64,000 nucleotides of DNA, from positions 1,860,001 through 1,924,000 of the forward strand of contig NZ_CP059492.1 of the NCBI RefSeq assembly GCF_014041995.1, read 5' to 3'. Both the position numbers and the translations under genes were made by a program. This DNA is from Changpingibacter yushuensis. Its GTDB lineage: Bacteria > Actinomycetota > Actinomycetes > Actinomycetales > Actinomycetaceae. Below are positions 9,952 through 18,675 of the stretch, in pieces. The first letter of the stretch is position 1, and each line of letters opens with the position of its first letter. The notes under the pieces are model-generated. The model was not told where the DNA came from, did not search any database, and saw only the letters and a program-made list of their open reading frames with translations.

Positions 9952-11310
9952 ATGGCAATGGACACAGCTGAAAACATTCTTGAGACCATCAACATGATCG
10001 CGGAAGATCGCCTAGATATCCGCACAGTCACGATGGGAATCTCCCTGCTAGATTGCGCAGATTCCGACGGCGAAAAGGCGCGCAAGCGCTGCTACGATCG
10101 CATCACTTCCAGTGCGGCCAATCTGGTCATAGTCTGTGAAGGCATCGAAGCCGAACTGGGCATTCCGATCATCAACAAGCGTATCTCGATCACACCCATT
10201 TCCTTGGTGGCGGCAGCCTCAGGTGAAACTGATCTCGTGCCGTGGGCACGCATGCTCGACAGCGCGGGCAAAGCCGTTGGTGTGGACTTTATTGGCGGCT
10301 TCTCAGCGCTCGTTGAGAAGGGGTCCACCGCTGCTGAGACTCACCTTATGGAGTCCATCCCAGAATCATTGGCCACTACCGACATCGTGTGCTCCTCAGT
10401 GAACATCGGTTCCTCGCGAGCAGGTATCAATATGGATGCCGTTGCCAAGATGGGGCAAGTAGTTGTCGACGCCGCGCACGCCACCCCCGGTGGCCTCGGC
10501 GCTGCAAAGCTTGTGGTGTTTGCAAACTCCGTGGGAGACAACCCCTTCATGGCTGGCGCCTTCCACGGAGTCGAGATGCCCGATTGTGTTGTTTCCGTTG
10601 GAGTCTCTGGGCCCGGCGTAATCAAGCGCGCAATTGACGAAGTAGATGGAGAACCCTTCGATATCGTCGCAGAGGCCGTGAAGAAAGCCGCCTTCAAAGT
10701 CACTCGCATGGGCGAACTAGTTGGGCGGTTAGCTGCCGAACGTCTTGGGGTACAGTTCGGCATCGTCGATCTCTCTTTGGCTCCGACCGCAGAGGTTGGG
10801 GACTCAGTGGCCCGTGCCCTTGAAGCAATGGGGTTGGAACGCGTGGGTGCACACGGCACGACTGCCGCGCTGGCGCTCCTTAATGACGCTGTGAAGAAGG
10901 GCGGCCTAATGGCCTGTTCGCGCGTTGGAGGACTCTCCGGCTCTTTCATCCCGGTCTCTGAGGATGAAGGAATGATTGAAGCCGCCGCATTGGGCGCAAT
11001 CACGCTTTCAAAGCTCGAAGCCATGACTGCAATCTGCTCCGTTGGTCTGGACATGGTGGCAGTACCGGGTGACACCCCGGCGTCCTCCATCGCCGGCATG
11101 ATCGCTGACGAAGCCGCAATCGGAATCATGAACCACAAGACAACAGCCGTTCGCGTGATTCCAGCAGCTGGAACTAAGGAGGGCGACATGGTGGAATTTG
11201 GCGGATTGTTAGGCAAAGCTCCCGTTATGGCCGTCAGTCCCTATTCATCGGCGGCCTTCATGGCCCGCGGTGGGATCATTCCATCACCGGTGCACGGCTT
11301 TAGAAACTAG
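9952..11310 (+). CDS. UPF0210 (PFL-family) protein
   Basis: A 452-residue protein of the UPF0210/DUF711 family, which shares the fold of glycyl-radical pyruvate formate-lyases but has no established reaction. Recognisable conserved segments are [50 protein letters not shown] and the Gly-rich C-terminal half ([25 protein letters not shown]). No glycyl-radical motif (RVxG) is evident at the C-terminus, so a radical mechanism is not supported. It is co-directional with the ACT gene 8 bases upstream and ends at a strong hairpin terminator. Function remains unknown. Confidence 0.88.
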   Translation: MAMDTAENILETINMIAEDRLDIRTVTMGISLLDCADSDGEKARKRCYDRITSSAANLVIVCEGIEAELGIPIINKRISITPISLVAAASGETDLVPWARMLDSAGKAVGVDFIGGFSALVEKGSTAAETHLMESIPESLATTDIVCSSVNIGSSRAGINMDAVAKMGQVVVDAAHATPGGLGAAKLVVFANSVGDNPFMAGAFHGVEMPDCVVSVGVSGPGVIKRAIDEVDGEPFDIVAEAVKKAAFKVTRMGELVGRLAAERLGVQFGIVDLSLAPTAEVGDSVARALEAMGLERVGAHGTTAALALLNDAVKKGGLMACSRVGGLSGSFIPVSEDEGMIEAAALGAITLSKLEAMTAICSVGLDMVAVPGDTPASSIAGMIADEAAIGIMNHKTTAVRVIPAAGTKEGDMVEFGGLLGKAPVMAVSPYSSAAFMARGGIIPSPVHGFRN

Positions 11311-11320
11311 AGCTTGAGAC

Positions 11321-11358
11321 AAAGTTGGGGCCCAGCCAATTGGCTGGGCCCCAACTTT
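11321..11358. terminator. Bidirectional terminator, perfect 38-base palindrome
   Basis: The sequence from 11321 to 11358 is a perfect palindrome (arms AAAGTTGGGGCCCAGCCAA and its complement) with AAA/TTT at its outer ends. It separates the plus-strand UPF0210 gene, which stops at 11310, from the minus-strand tsf gene, which stops at 11371, so it can end transcription from both sides. Confidence 0.88.
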
Positions 11359-11370
11359 ATGTGTCTAAGC

Positions 11371-12219
11371 TCAGGCTGCTTCAGCGCCTACGCGAAGGCG
11401 AATGAAACCGGTAACCTCGCCACCAGCATCCTTGACAACCTTGCCAACGGAAACCTTAGGGTCACGTGCGAAGCCCTGCTCAAGCAGAACCACTGACTTG
11501 TAGAAGCCATGCATGCGGCCCTCGACGATCTTGGGAACAGCCTTCTCAGGCTTGCCTTCCGCAATGGTCGTTTCGGTTGCGATACGAACCTCGTTATCCA
11601 CCACGTCCTGTGGGACCGAAGCGATGTCCAGGTAGCTCGGGCTCATTGCAGCGATGTGCACAGCCACATCGTGTGCAACAGAAGCGCCTGCAGCCGAGGT
11701 GGCCACGAGAACGCCAACCTGCGGCGGGAGGTCAGGGTTAGTGCGGTGCATGTATGCTTCCACATGCTCGCCGGTCAGAACCTCGACGTGAGAGACTTCC
11801 ATCTTCTCGCCGATGATGGCAACCAAGCCATCAACACGGTCCTTGACGGTGCCTTCGCCGAGTTCAGCAGCAAGCAGAGAATCAACTGAATCAGCGCCAC
11901 TTGCGACGGCTGCTTCGAGGATCTCATCTGCCATGCCGATGAACTTTTCGTTCTTCGCAACGAAGTCGGTTTCAGCGTTGATCTCGATAAGAATGCCACG
12001 CTGGCCGTCAGCCACATCCTGAACGCTGGAAATGACGAGACCGTTTGAAGCGGTGCGTCCCTCGCGCTTAGCGATCGACTTGAGGCCCTTAACGCGAAGG
12101 ATCTCTTCAGCTTGGGCGAGGTTGCCATCCGCTTCGTCGAGAGCCTTCTTGACGTCCATCATGCCTGCGCCAGTCTTTTCGCGCAGAGCCTTGACATCAG
12201 CAACAGTGAAGTTTGCCAT
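11371..12219 (-). CDS. tsf: Elongation factor Ts
   Basis: EF-Ts is the nucleotide-exchange factor for EF-Tu. The N-terminal domain MANFTVADVKALREKTGAGM followed by MDVKKALDEADGNL is the UBA-like EF-Tu-binding segment; the core contains EINAETDFVAKNEKF, which carries the TDFVA motif that contacts EF-Tu. At 282 residues it is of the usual actinobacterial length. AAGGAAG precedes the ATG. It follows rpsB by 23 bases, the nearly universal bacterial order, and ends at the shared terminator at 11321-11358. Confidence 0.97.
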   Translation of the reverse strand: MANFTVADVKALREKTGAGMMDVKKALDEADGNLAQAEEILRVKGLKSIAKREGRTASNGLVISSVQDVADGQRGILIEINAETDFVAKNEKFIGMADEILEAAVASGADSVDSLLAAELGEGTVKDRVDGLVAIIGEKMEVSHVEVLTGEHVEAYMHRTNPDLPPQVGVLVATSAAGASVAHDVAVHIAAMSPSYLDIASVPQDVVDNEVRIATETTIAEGKPEKAVPKIVEGRMHGFYKSVVLLEQGFARDPKVSVGKVVKDAGGEVTGFIRLRVGAEAA

Positions 12220-12242
12220 GTACGTATTCTTCCTTGGATCTC

Positions 12243-13139
12243 TCAGGCCTGCTCGGCCGGGGCGGTCTCGGTAGCAACTTCTTCAGCAGCAGGTGCGGCC
12301 GCATCTTCGACTGCAGGTGCAGCCTCTTCAGCTGGAACTGCGGCAACTGCTTCTTTAGCTTCTGCCGGGGCAGCCGCTTCTTCAGCGTTCTCAAGCATCT
12401 CGCGCTCCCATTCCGGCATAGGCTGCTCAACAGCTTCGCCTAGGGATGCGCCACGAGCGAGGAGGCCTTCAGCAACTGCATCGGCAACAACGCGGGTCAG
12501 GAGGCCAACCGAACCAATGGCGTCGTCGTTACCCGGAATCGGGAAATCGACTTCGTCAGGATCGCAGTTGGTATCGAGGATGGCCACGACGGGGATGTTG
12601 AGCTTGTGCGCCTCGGCAACGGCCAAGTGCTCCTTGTTGGTGTCAACGATCCACACTGCAGAAGGAGTGCGGCCCATATCGCGGATGCCACCAAGTGTGC
12701 GGTCAAGCTTTTCCTTCTCGCGACGCATCATGAGAAGTTCCTTCTTCGTGCGACCGGAACCGGCGACGTCGTCGAAATCAATCTGCTCGAGCTCGCGCAA
12801 GCGCTGAATACGGCCAGCAACGGTCTGGAAGTTGGTGAGCATGCCGCCGAGCCAACGCTCAGTCACGTAAGGCATACCAACGCGCTCTGCCTGCTCCCGG
12901 ATAGCGACCTGAGCCTGCTTCTTGGTGCCGACAAAAAGAATGTTGCCACCGTGTGCGACTGTCTCCTTGACGAAGTCGTACGTACGGTTGATGTCATTAA
13001 CGGTCTTCTGGAGATCGATGATGTAGATAGAGTTGCGCTCAGTCAGAATGAAACGCTTCATCTTCGGGTTCCAACGGCGGGTCTGGTGCCCGAAGTGGAC
13101 GCCAGCTTCAAGCAGCTGGCGCATGGTAACGACGGCCAT
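12243..13139 (-). CDS. rpsB: 30S ribosomal protein S2
   Basis: S2 binds the head-body junction of the small subunit. The conserved core is obvious: [40 protein letters not shown], and [20 protein letters not shown]. The ATG at 13139 follows AAAGGACG with good spacing and is the family start. After about residue 245 the protein continues as a ~50-residue tail made almost only of Ala, Glu and Pro, which gives 298 residues rather than ~240-260; such tails occur in several actinobacterial S2 proteins. A small hairpin (GCGCAC, loop 6, 13156-13173) lies just upstream of the ribosome-binding site. Confidence 0.96.
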   Translation of the reverse strand: MAVVTMRQLLEAGVHFGHQTRRWNPKMKRFILTERNSIYIIDLQKTVNDINRTYDFVKETVAHGGNILFVGTKKQAQVAIREQAERVGMPYVTERWLGGMLTNFQTVAGRIQRLRELEQIDFDDVAGSGRTKKELLMMRREKEKLDRTLGGIRDMGRTPSAVWIVDTNKEHLAVAEAHKLNIPVVAILDTNCDPDEVDFPIPGNDDAIGSVGLLTRVVADAVAEGLLARGASLGEAVEQPMPEWEREMLENAEEAAAPAEAKEAVAAVPAEEAAPAVEDAAAPAAEEVATETAPAEQA

Positions 13140-13600
13140 GGTCGTCCTTTCTAGCGCGCACATTGTTGTGCGCATTCGGTTGACACGCTGGGCAGGGTTG
13201 CTCAGCGCCCTAGCGCCCACACGGATGCTTCCCATTACCTGGGACCGATGCATCCGAGCCATTGGAATGGTTCTGGGCGCGCGAAGTCAGCCAGCTTACG
13301 CCGACTGCCCGACCAGCCTACCCGCAGTTGTCCTTCACGCTCTACCGCAGTTCTGGATGGATGCGGTGGTGTTGGCAACATTTGCGCGATTCTGCTCGGA
13401 TTATCACGGATCACCTCCGAAGAACTGGTAGCTGGTTGGTTTTCCAGCTTCCTATTCCCAATACGTCCGTGAGGGTTCGCCGGCCCGCCACGACGGAACA
13501 ACGTGTTCTCCGCTTTCCCCATCGCAGGCTTGGGGGTTGCCCATCCACACACATTCGTGCGTCTGCCCAGGCACTGGCCGATCGCCTTCATGCTGATGCC
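13140..13600. other. Divergent intergenic region, rpsB / M23 gene
   Basis: This 461-base region lies between the divergent rpsB and M23-protein genes. It should hold the rpsB-tsf promoter and leader. A 6-base-pair hairpin at 13156-13173 sits directly before the rpsB ribosome-binding site. A plus-strand reading frame runs through the region into the M23 gene, but its sequence is Arg/Pro-rich without family resemblance and is best read as non-coding. I see no RNA gene. Confidence 0.6.
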
Positions 13601-14161
13601 ATGAAGCTCAATCTAGCCATGCTCGCTCTCTGCTTAGCCATCTCGTCTCTTGATGCCGCTGTGACTGTTGACCACTCGGGAGGTGATCATTCTTCCAGCG
13701 TTGTCCACGTCATGGGCCCAGAGAGGGACACGGCCACGATGGCGATAGCTGGGGAATCCAGTTCGTTTGATTGGCCGAGCGGCAGCGAAGTGCCCGTTAT
13801 TCGCGGCTTTGATAATCCTGAACAACCGTGGAAACCCGGGCATCGAGGTGTGGATTTGGCAATGTCAGAAGGCCAAGATGTCCTAGCTGCGGGTAGCGGT
13901 GTGGTGATCTACGCTGGTCGGATCAACGATCGCAGCGTGATTTCTCTTGCGCATGCCAATGGCCTGCGCACCACCTATGAGCCCGTGGATCCATCTGTGA
14001 GCACAGGCGATCTCGTGGATACGGGGGATGTGATAGGAACACTCGTGCTCGGCCATCTTGGGCCACTTCCCGTACTGCACTGGGGAGCCAAGTTCCCAGG
14101 TGACGTGTACATCGACCCGCTCGGCCTCATTGAACCCGTGGAGATCCGGTTGTGGGAGTAG
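13601..14161 (+). CDS. Secreted M23-like (LytM) peptidase-domain protein
   Basis: A 186-residue exported protein. Residues 1-20 (MKLNLAMLALCLAISSLDAA) look like a signal peptide, which is why the ATG at 13601 was chosen. Residues ~78-175 form an M23 domain: HRGVDLA supplies His81 and Asp85 of the zinc site, and VLHWG supplies His160. The first His of the usual HxH pair is Val158, so the zinc site appears incomplete; similar xLHWG forms occur in actinobacterial proteins encoded next to rpsB. It may bind or remodel peptidoglycan or may have lost catalysis. It lies between divergent rpsB and convergent xerC (6-base gap). Confidence 0.82.
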   Translation: MKLNLAMLALCLAISSLDAAVTVDHSGGDHSSSVVHVMGPERDTATMAIAGESSSFDWPSGSEVPVIRGFDNPEQPWKPGHRGVDLAMSEGQDVLAAGSGVVIYAGRINDRSVISLAHANGLRTTYEPVDPSVSTGDLVDTGDVIGTLVLGHLGPLPVLHWGAKFPGDVYIDPLGLIEPVEIRLWE

Positions 14162-14167
14162 GGCTGA

Positions 14168-15097
14168 TCAGGCCCGGGGATGCGACTGGCTGAATGCACT
14201 GCGTAGGCGTTCAGCGCTCACATGTGTGTAGCGCTGAGTTGTCTGGAGCGAGCTGTGGCCCAGTATCTCCTGGACGGTTCTCAGGTCTGAACCGCCTTCC
14301 AAGAGATGTGTGGCGGCCGAATGCCGCAGGTCGTGTGGAGAGATGTCTGGTACCCCAGCCTCCGCAGCCAAACGGTGCACCACTTCTCGCATCTGGCGCG
14401 GGTTCATTCGCCCCCCACGGACACCAAGGAATAGTGCCTTCGTGGGCGATTTAATCAGCCCCGGGCGCAGGTCCAGATACCTCATGAGCGCTCTGGTGGC
14501 GGGAACGCCATAGGGCACGATGCGCTCCTTGTTTCCTTTTCCTATCACCCTCACGGTTGAGTCTGCACCGAGCGAGGCCACGTCCAGTGAGCACAGCTCG
14601 CTGATCCGTAGCCCGGAGGCGTAGAGCAACTCCGCGGCAGCCCAGTCACGAACCTTGACGGGATCGTTTGCCTTTGCGCGTTCGTGGGCATAGTTGAGTA
14701 GGTGGCGCGCCTGGTCTTGGCTGAGAACGTGCGGAAGCTCGTTGTCTGGCCGGGGAGACTTTAGCCGTGCGGCGGCGTCTTGGCCGGAGTATCCAGACCG
14801 ATATAGCCACGAACAAAATGTTCTGATCGAGGCACCGTGGCGTGCAAGAGTGGAGCGCGATTGGCCTGCTCGCTGGAAACGAGCGAGCCATGACCTGACA
14901 TCTGCTAGCTCTAGGTTTTCCAGATTGAGTGGATCATGTGGTTCTAGCCCAACAGAGGCCGCGAGGTACTCAAGGAGTGAACGTGCCTCGTGAATGTATG
15001 CCTCCACCGTCAGATCTGACAATCCGCGGCGGGGGCCGAGTTCGCGTTGGTAGCCGTCCAATAACTCCTCAATGCGTGCTTGCATGACCCCAAGCAT
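14168..15097 (-). CDS. xerC: Tyrosine recombinase XerC
   Basis: XerC works with XerD at dif sites to resolve chromosome dimers. The 309-residue protein has the SAM-like N-terminal core-binding domain (ARFQRAGQSRSTLARHGASI) and a complete catalytic set: Arg164 in SGLRISEL, Lys187 in GKGNKERIVP, His255 and Arg258 in HDLRHSAATHLLEGG, His281 in LGHSSLQTTQRYTHV, and nucleophile Tyr290. The start could be the ATG at 15097 or Met5 at 15085. The housekeeping context beside dprA and rpsB, with no mobile-element genes nearby, supports XerC rather than a phage integrase. Confidence 0.92.
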   Translation of the reverse strand: MLGVMQARIEELLDGYQRELGPRRGLSDLTVEAYIHEARSLLEYLAASVGLEPHDPLNLENLELADVRSWLARFQRAGQSRSTLARHGASIRTFCSWLYRSGYSGQDAAARLKSPRPDNELPHVLSQDQARHLLNYAHERAKANDPVKVRDWAAAELLYASGLRISELCSLDVASLGADSTVRVIGKGNKERIVPYGVPATRALMRYLDLRPGLIKSPTKALFLGVRGGRMNPRQMREVVHRLAAEAGVPDISPHDLRHSAATHLLEGGSDLRTVQEILGHSSLQTTQRYTHVSAERLRSAFSQSHPRA

Positions 15098-15113
15098 ATT
15101 CCGGCCTGCAACG

Positions 15114-16349
15114 TTAGCGGCTCAATCGCCACAATCCTCCAACTTGCTCTGCAACTCCAGCCATCTCCAAGGCGCCCAGGGCACTCAGCGTGGCAGATAG
15201 CCCCACTCCAGCCAGCTGCGCGATTCGTGGCGGCGGCGCAGGGCGCATTTTGGGAAGCGCATCGCGAACGCGCACCGTAACTGGGTCTCCGCTCATTGGG
15301 TCGTCATGTGCTGCGGGGATAGGCAGACCAAGCTGCTCGCTTGTTCCATACTCGTAGCCCAGCATTTCAATTGCCTCAGCGGTGGTGGTGACGCACTGTG
15401 CCCCTTCGCGCAGGAGACGATGGCATCCTGCCGAACATGGCGACGTCACTGGGCCGGGTACGGCGCCCACGTCTCTGCCAATACTCAGGGCATGCCGTGC
15501 GGTGGACAATGCACCCGATCGATAGGGAGCCTCAACCACAAGGCAGGCCTTTGCAAGTGCGGCAATAATGCGGTTACGGCCAAGAAACCGATGACGAAGT
15601 GGAGCTGAGCCTGGCGGGTTCTCCGAAAGAAACAACCCACCAGTCGCGAGGACCTCTCCGAATAGCCCGGCGTTAGCAGTTGGATACGGTTTGTCTACCC
15701 CACCAGCGAATACCACAACGGTTCGCCCTTGTGCCCGCACACATGCTGCGTGAGCGGTGGCATCGATTCCAAATGCCCCGCCTGAGACGATTCCGAATTC
15801 GCGTTCGGTCACTCCCCACGCGATTTCGCTAGCCATCCGAGTCCCATACGAGGTGGCCGCCCGGGAACCTACCATCGCGAGCTGCACTCGCTCGAGCGCC
15901 GCGCGATCGCCTTGGAACCACAACCCAAGTGGTCGCTGCATTCCTAGATCATTGAGTTGTTCCGGCCAACGCGAGTCTCCCGGATACATGAACCCACCGA
16001 TACGTTCGATCCGTTCCCTATCCCGATCAAAGGAAGCTTCATCGACGCGATTCGCCCACCGCTCAACGTGCGCCCTCATCGCGGGTGCAGTGTTTCCGGA
16101 GTCCATAGCCGTGCAGAGCCAATCCAAAGCACCCGCATAGCCAAGCTTCTCAACGAGTTGGACTGCAGCGTGATCCTCACCTTCGGCCAGGCGTGTCCAG
16201 ATCATGGCTGCGCGGCGCTCGTCGTCGATGGCCAGAGATACATCATCACCCGTCGCCAGAGATACATCATCACCCGTCGCCAGAAGCGAAGGAGAAGCGG
16301 TTGGGACGCCGTTGAGGTTACTGCTCGTAATCGTCTCAGAATGCCCCAT
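15114..16349 (-). CDS. dprA: DNA-processing protein DprA
   Basis: DprA binds single-stranded DNA and loads RecA during transformation. The Rossmann-like core has the motifs GSRAATSYGT, SGGAFGIDATAHAA and PLRHRFLGRNRIIAAL; a C-terminal winged-helix-like segment follows (PPPRIAQLAGVGLSATLSAL). The ATG at 16349 is preceded by a full AAGGAGG and overlaps the yifB end by 14 bases. The protein is 411 residues. The N-terminal ~40 residues are variable and include a perfect 24-base tandem duplication (repeat LATGDDVS). It follows yifB and precedes xerC, the standard order. Confidence 0.94.
   Translation of the reverse strand: MGHSETITSSNLNGVPTASPSLLATGDDVSLATGDDVSLAIDDERRAAMIWTRLAEGEDHAAVQLVEKLGYAGALDWLCTAMDSGNTAPAMRAHVERWANRVDEASFDRDRERIERIGGFMYPGDSRWPEQLNDLGMQRPLGLWFQGDRAALERVQLAMVGSRAATSYGTRMASEIAWGVTEREFGIVSGGAFGIDATAHAACVRAQGRTVVVFAGGVDKPYPTANAGLFGEVLATGGLFLSENPPGSAPLRHRFLGRNRIIAALAKACLVVEAPYRSGALSTARHALSIGRDVGAVPGPVTSPCSAGCHRLLREGAQCVTTTAEAIEMLGYEYGTSEQLGLPIPAAHDDPMSGDPVTVRVRDALPKMRPAPPPRIAQLAGVGLSATLSALGALEMAGVAEQVGGLWRLSR
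16232..16279. repeat. Perfect 24-base tandem duplication inside dprA
   Basis: Two identical 24-base units occupy 16232-16255 and 16256-16279 and are followed by a partial third start (CCAGA). They encode the 8-residue repeat LATGDDVS twice near the DprA N-terminus and keep the reading frame. Confidence 0.95.
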
Positions 16350-17856
16350 TGAATCCTCCTTGAACTCGGTATACAAACGCTTGCTGAAAGTCCTGTGCAC
16401 TGGGATTGCGATGGCCCGAAAGATCGGCGAATGTCCACGCGATCCTGAAGATCTTGTCAACCGCGCGAAGTGACACGAGTCCCTCATTCATTGCACGGTC
16501 AAGCGACCGTGCTACCGATGCCGGAACCTGTGTATTGCGCCTTAACCACGAGCCTTTGGCATCCGCATTGCGGTACCACGGCTGGTCATTGAACCGGACT
16601 GCTTGGCGATCGCGAGCTTCCGAGACGCGTTGTGCCACCAGAGCAGTTGCTTCCCCTTCATCGGCAGCCAGCTCGCTGCGGGTCAATCGCCGCACCACGA
16701 TGTTGAGGTCGAAACGATCGAGGATTGGCCCACCGATCCGCCGGAAATACTCCCTGCGGTCTCGCGAAGAGCACGTGCACGCGCCGGGTCCATCAAAGTA
16801 CCGGCCACACCTACATGGATTGGCAGCGCCCACCAGCTGAAATCGCGCCGGAAACCGAACCATCGCTCGTGCTCTATGGATCTCAACCTCCCCCGACTCC
16901 ATGGGTTGCCGAAGCGCTTGGAGAACACCCTGAGGAAACTCTGGCAGTTCATCGAGGAAGAGAACGCCGCAGTGCGCGCGCGACACTGCGCCTGGGCGTG
17001 GGACGGACCCTCCCCCAATTAACGCTGAGGCACTCGCCGAGTGATGGGGTGCAGCATACGGAGCGCGTGTGGGTAGCGTTCCAGAGAACTCCGCGAGGCA
17101 CGATTCAATGGTTGCCACTTCGACCGCTTCCGCTGCAGTGAGTTTGGGCAGGAGACCTGGCAGACGCGAAGCCAACATAGATTTTCCTACTCCCGGAGGA
17201 CCAGTCATGAGAAGGTGATGGCCACCTGCAGCAGCTACTTCGAGCGCTAGCTTGGCATCCTCCTGGCCGCGAACCTCGCTGAGGTCGGGAGCTACCTTCT
17301 GCTCGCTGCTTCGAGTTGGTGCCCCAGCCGGCGGAGGTGGCACCGCACGTGCATCCACACCGGCTGAACGAGCGAGCTGGGCAAGATGCCACACCTCTTT
17401 CACATCCACCTGGGCAAGCTCCGCCTCCGCAGCTTGCCCGTATGGCACGAATAGGCACGTAACGCCTTCCCGTGCGGCACACAGAGCAGCTGGCAGCACA
17501 CCGCGCACGGGCCTCACCGAACCATCGAGGCCTAACTCCCCCACAAACATGGTGTGATCTTTGGAGAAGCGACCACCCATGGCCTGGAGAATCGCCACCG
17601 CGATGCCCAGATCGAAGCCTGTTCCCGATTTATGCGTGTCAGCTGGCGAAAGGTTGACCGTCATGCGGCTCTGCGGAAAGGTGACACCGGCCGCAGCGAA
17701 TGCCGATCTGATGCGTTCACGCGATTCAGTCACTGCCGCATCGGGAAGTCCTACCACGGTGAATGCCGGTAGGCCGGAGAGAAGTGCGGCCTCTATCAGT
17801 ACGGGACGGCCCTCAACTCCGATGACTGAGGCGGCGCGGGCACTGCCGAACTTCAT
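16336..17856 (-). CDS. YifB/ComM-family Mg-chelatase-like AAA+ ATPase
   Basis: A 506-residue protein of the YifB/ComM family; ComM is a hexameric helicase that promotes branch migration during natural transformation. The N-terminal ChlI-like domain (residues ~1-170) shows VVGLPDAAVTESRERIRSAF and NLSPAD. The AAA+ domain has Walker A GPPGVGKSML and Walker B VLFLDELPEF, followed by the arginine-rich ANPCRCGRYFDG segment with paired Cys typical of the family and the C-terminal LDRFDLNIVV. It overlaps yraN by 4 bases (ATGA) and dprA by 14 bases, so the three are one translational unit. Whether this organism is competent cannot be told. Confidence 0.92.
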   Translation of the reverse strand: MKFGSARAASVIGVEGRPVLIEAALLSGLPAFTVVGLPDAAVTESRERIRSAFAAAGVTFPQSRMTVNLSPADTHKSGTGFDLGIAVAILQAMGGRFSKDHTMFVGELGLDGSVRPVRGVLPAALCAAREGVTCLFVPYGQAAEAELAQVDVKEVWHLAQLARSAGVDARAVPPPPAGAPTRSSEQKVAPDLSEVRGQEDAKLALEVAAAGGHHLLMTGPPGVGKSMLASRLPGLLPKLTAAEAVEVATIESCLAEFSGTLPTRAPYAAPHHSASASALIGGGSVPRPGAVSRAHCGVLFLDELPEFPQGVLQALRQPMESGEVEIHRARAMVRFPARFQLVGAANPCRCGRYFDGPGACTCSSRDRREYFRRIGGPILDRFDLNIVVRRLTRSELAADEGEATALVAQRVSEARDRQAVRFNDQPWYRNADAKGSWLRRNTQVPASVARSLDRAMNEGLVSLRAVDKIFRIAWTFADLSGHRNPSAQDFQQAFVYRVQGGFNGAF

Positions 17857-18254
17857 GCGATCGCCTCAATGTGTTCCAGATACCATCCCGCGGCATCATT
17901 AACAGTGACGGCCACAAGATCAACTCGAAGAGCCGACGAACGAACCTCATGCACGGCCAGCCATTGGCCGAGCATGGAGCGTAGGCGCGAAACCTTCTGA
18001 CGCGAGATGGCAAGAACTGCGGGAACCTGACCGCCCTCGCGGCGAGTCTTCACCTCTACCGCAATGAGCGTGGCGTCAGGTTCACTCCATGCCACAACAT
18101 CAAGCTCGCCATACCGCGTGCGCCAATTGCGGTCCAGGATGAGAAAACCGCGTGCCTCTAGATGCTTGCACGCTAAGGATTCGCCCCATGCACCGATTTC
18201 ATGCGTTGATCCGTTGACCGGAAAGGCGGGAATATGGTCGAGTTTCGAAGTCAT
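17853..18254 (-). CDS. YraN/UPF0102-family nuclease-like protein
   Basis: A 133-residue protein of the UPF0102 family with a restriction-endonuclease-like fold. The motif GELDVVAW ... AVEVKTRR provides the Asp and the Glu-x-Lys typical of the PD-(D/E)xK active site; the N-terminal GAWGESLACKHLEARGFLIL is the family's opening helix. Its substrate is not established; the conserved position before yifB and dprA suggests a role in DNA processing. The stop overlaps the yifB start. A 106-base gap separates it from the upstream DUF2469 gene. Confidence 0.88.
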   Translation of the reverse strand: MTSKLDHIPAFPVNGSTHEIGAWGESLACKHLEARGFLILDRNWRTRYGELDVVAWSEPDATLIAVEVKTRREGGQVPAVLAISRQKVSRLRSMLGQWLAVHEVRSSALRVDLVAVTVNDAAGWYLEHIEAIA

Positions 18255-18360
18255 GCGTCAATACAACGCGACCCCACGACGCCGTCGTCGGCGCGCGAAA
18301 ATGGATGTGGAAAAGCCTACCGCGAACGCAAGCTGTGCAACTCTGCCAGGCCGCGCGGAC

Positions 18361-18675
18361 TCACTCTGGAAGATCCAGCTCGCGCGTGATGTCTTGTTTG
18401 TTCAACTCTTCTACGTTCACGTCCTTGAACGTGACAATGCGGACGGAACGAACGAATCGACTCGTGCGGTAGATATCCCACACCCAAGCGTCCACGAGGT
18501 TGACCTCAAAAAACACATCGCCACCCGATGAAGCGCGCACCTTGACGTCCACATCGTTGGCAAGATAGAAGCGACGCTCGGTCTCAACAACGTAGCGGAA
18601 GATCTTTATAACGTCGCGGTACTCCTTGTACAACGCGAGTTCCTGATCTGCTTCGTAACCTTCGATGTCACTCAT
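18361..18675 (-). CDS. DUF2469-domain protein
   Basis: A 104-residue acidic protein of a family confined to Actinobacteria (Rv2901c type), recognised by its start MSDIEGYEADQELALYKEYR, the core ERRFYLANDVDVKV and the ending KDVNVEELNKQDITRELDLP. The family has no known function. It overlaps the end of rnhB by 8 bases and is therefore translated from the same message as lepB and rnhB. Confidence 0.9.
   Translation of the reverse strand: MSDIEGYEADQELALYKEYRDVIKIFRYVVETERRFYLANDVDVKVRASSGGDVFFEVNLVDAWVWDIYRTSRFVRSVRIVTFKDVNVEELNKQDITRELDLPE

Noticed and set aside
10341-11216. 291-residue minus-strand ORF opposite the UPF0210 gene
   Set aside because: It is Ala/Ser/Pro-rich with no family features and lies wholly antisense to a well-recognised gene.
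13262-13600. N-terminal extension of the M23 protein by 113 residues
   Set aside because: The extension lacks conserved features and would bury the signal peptide at 13601 inside the protein.
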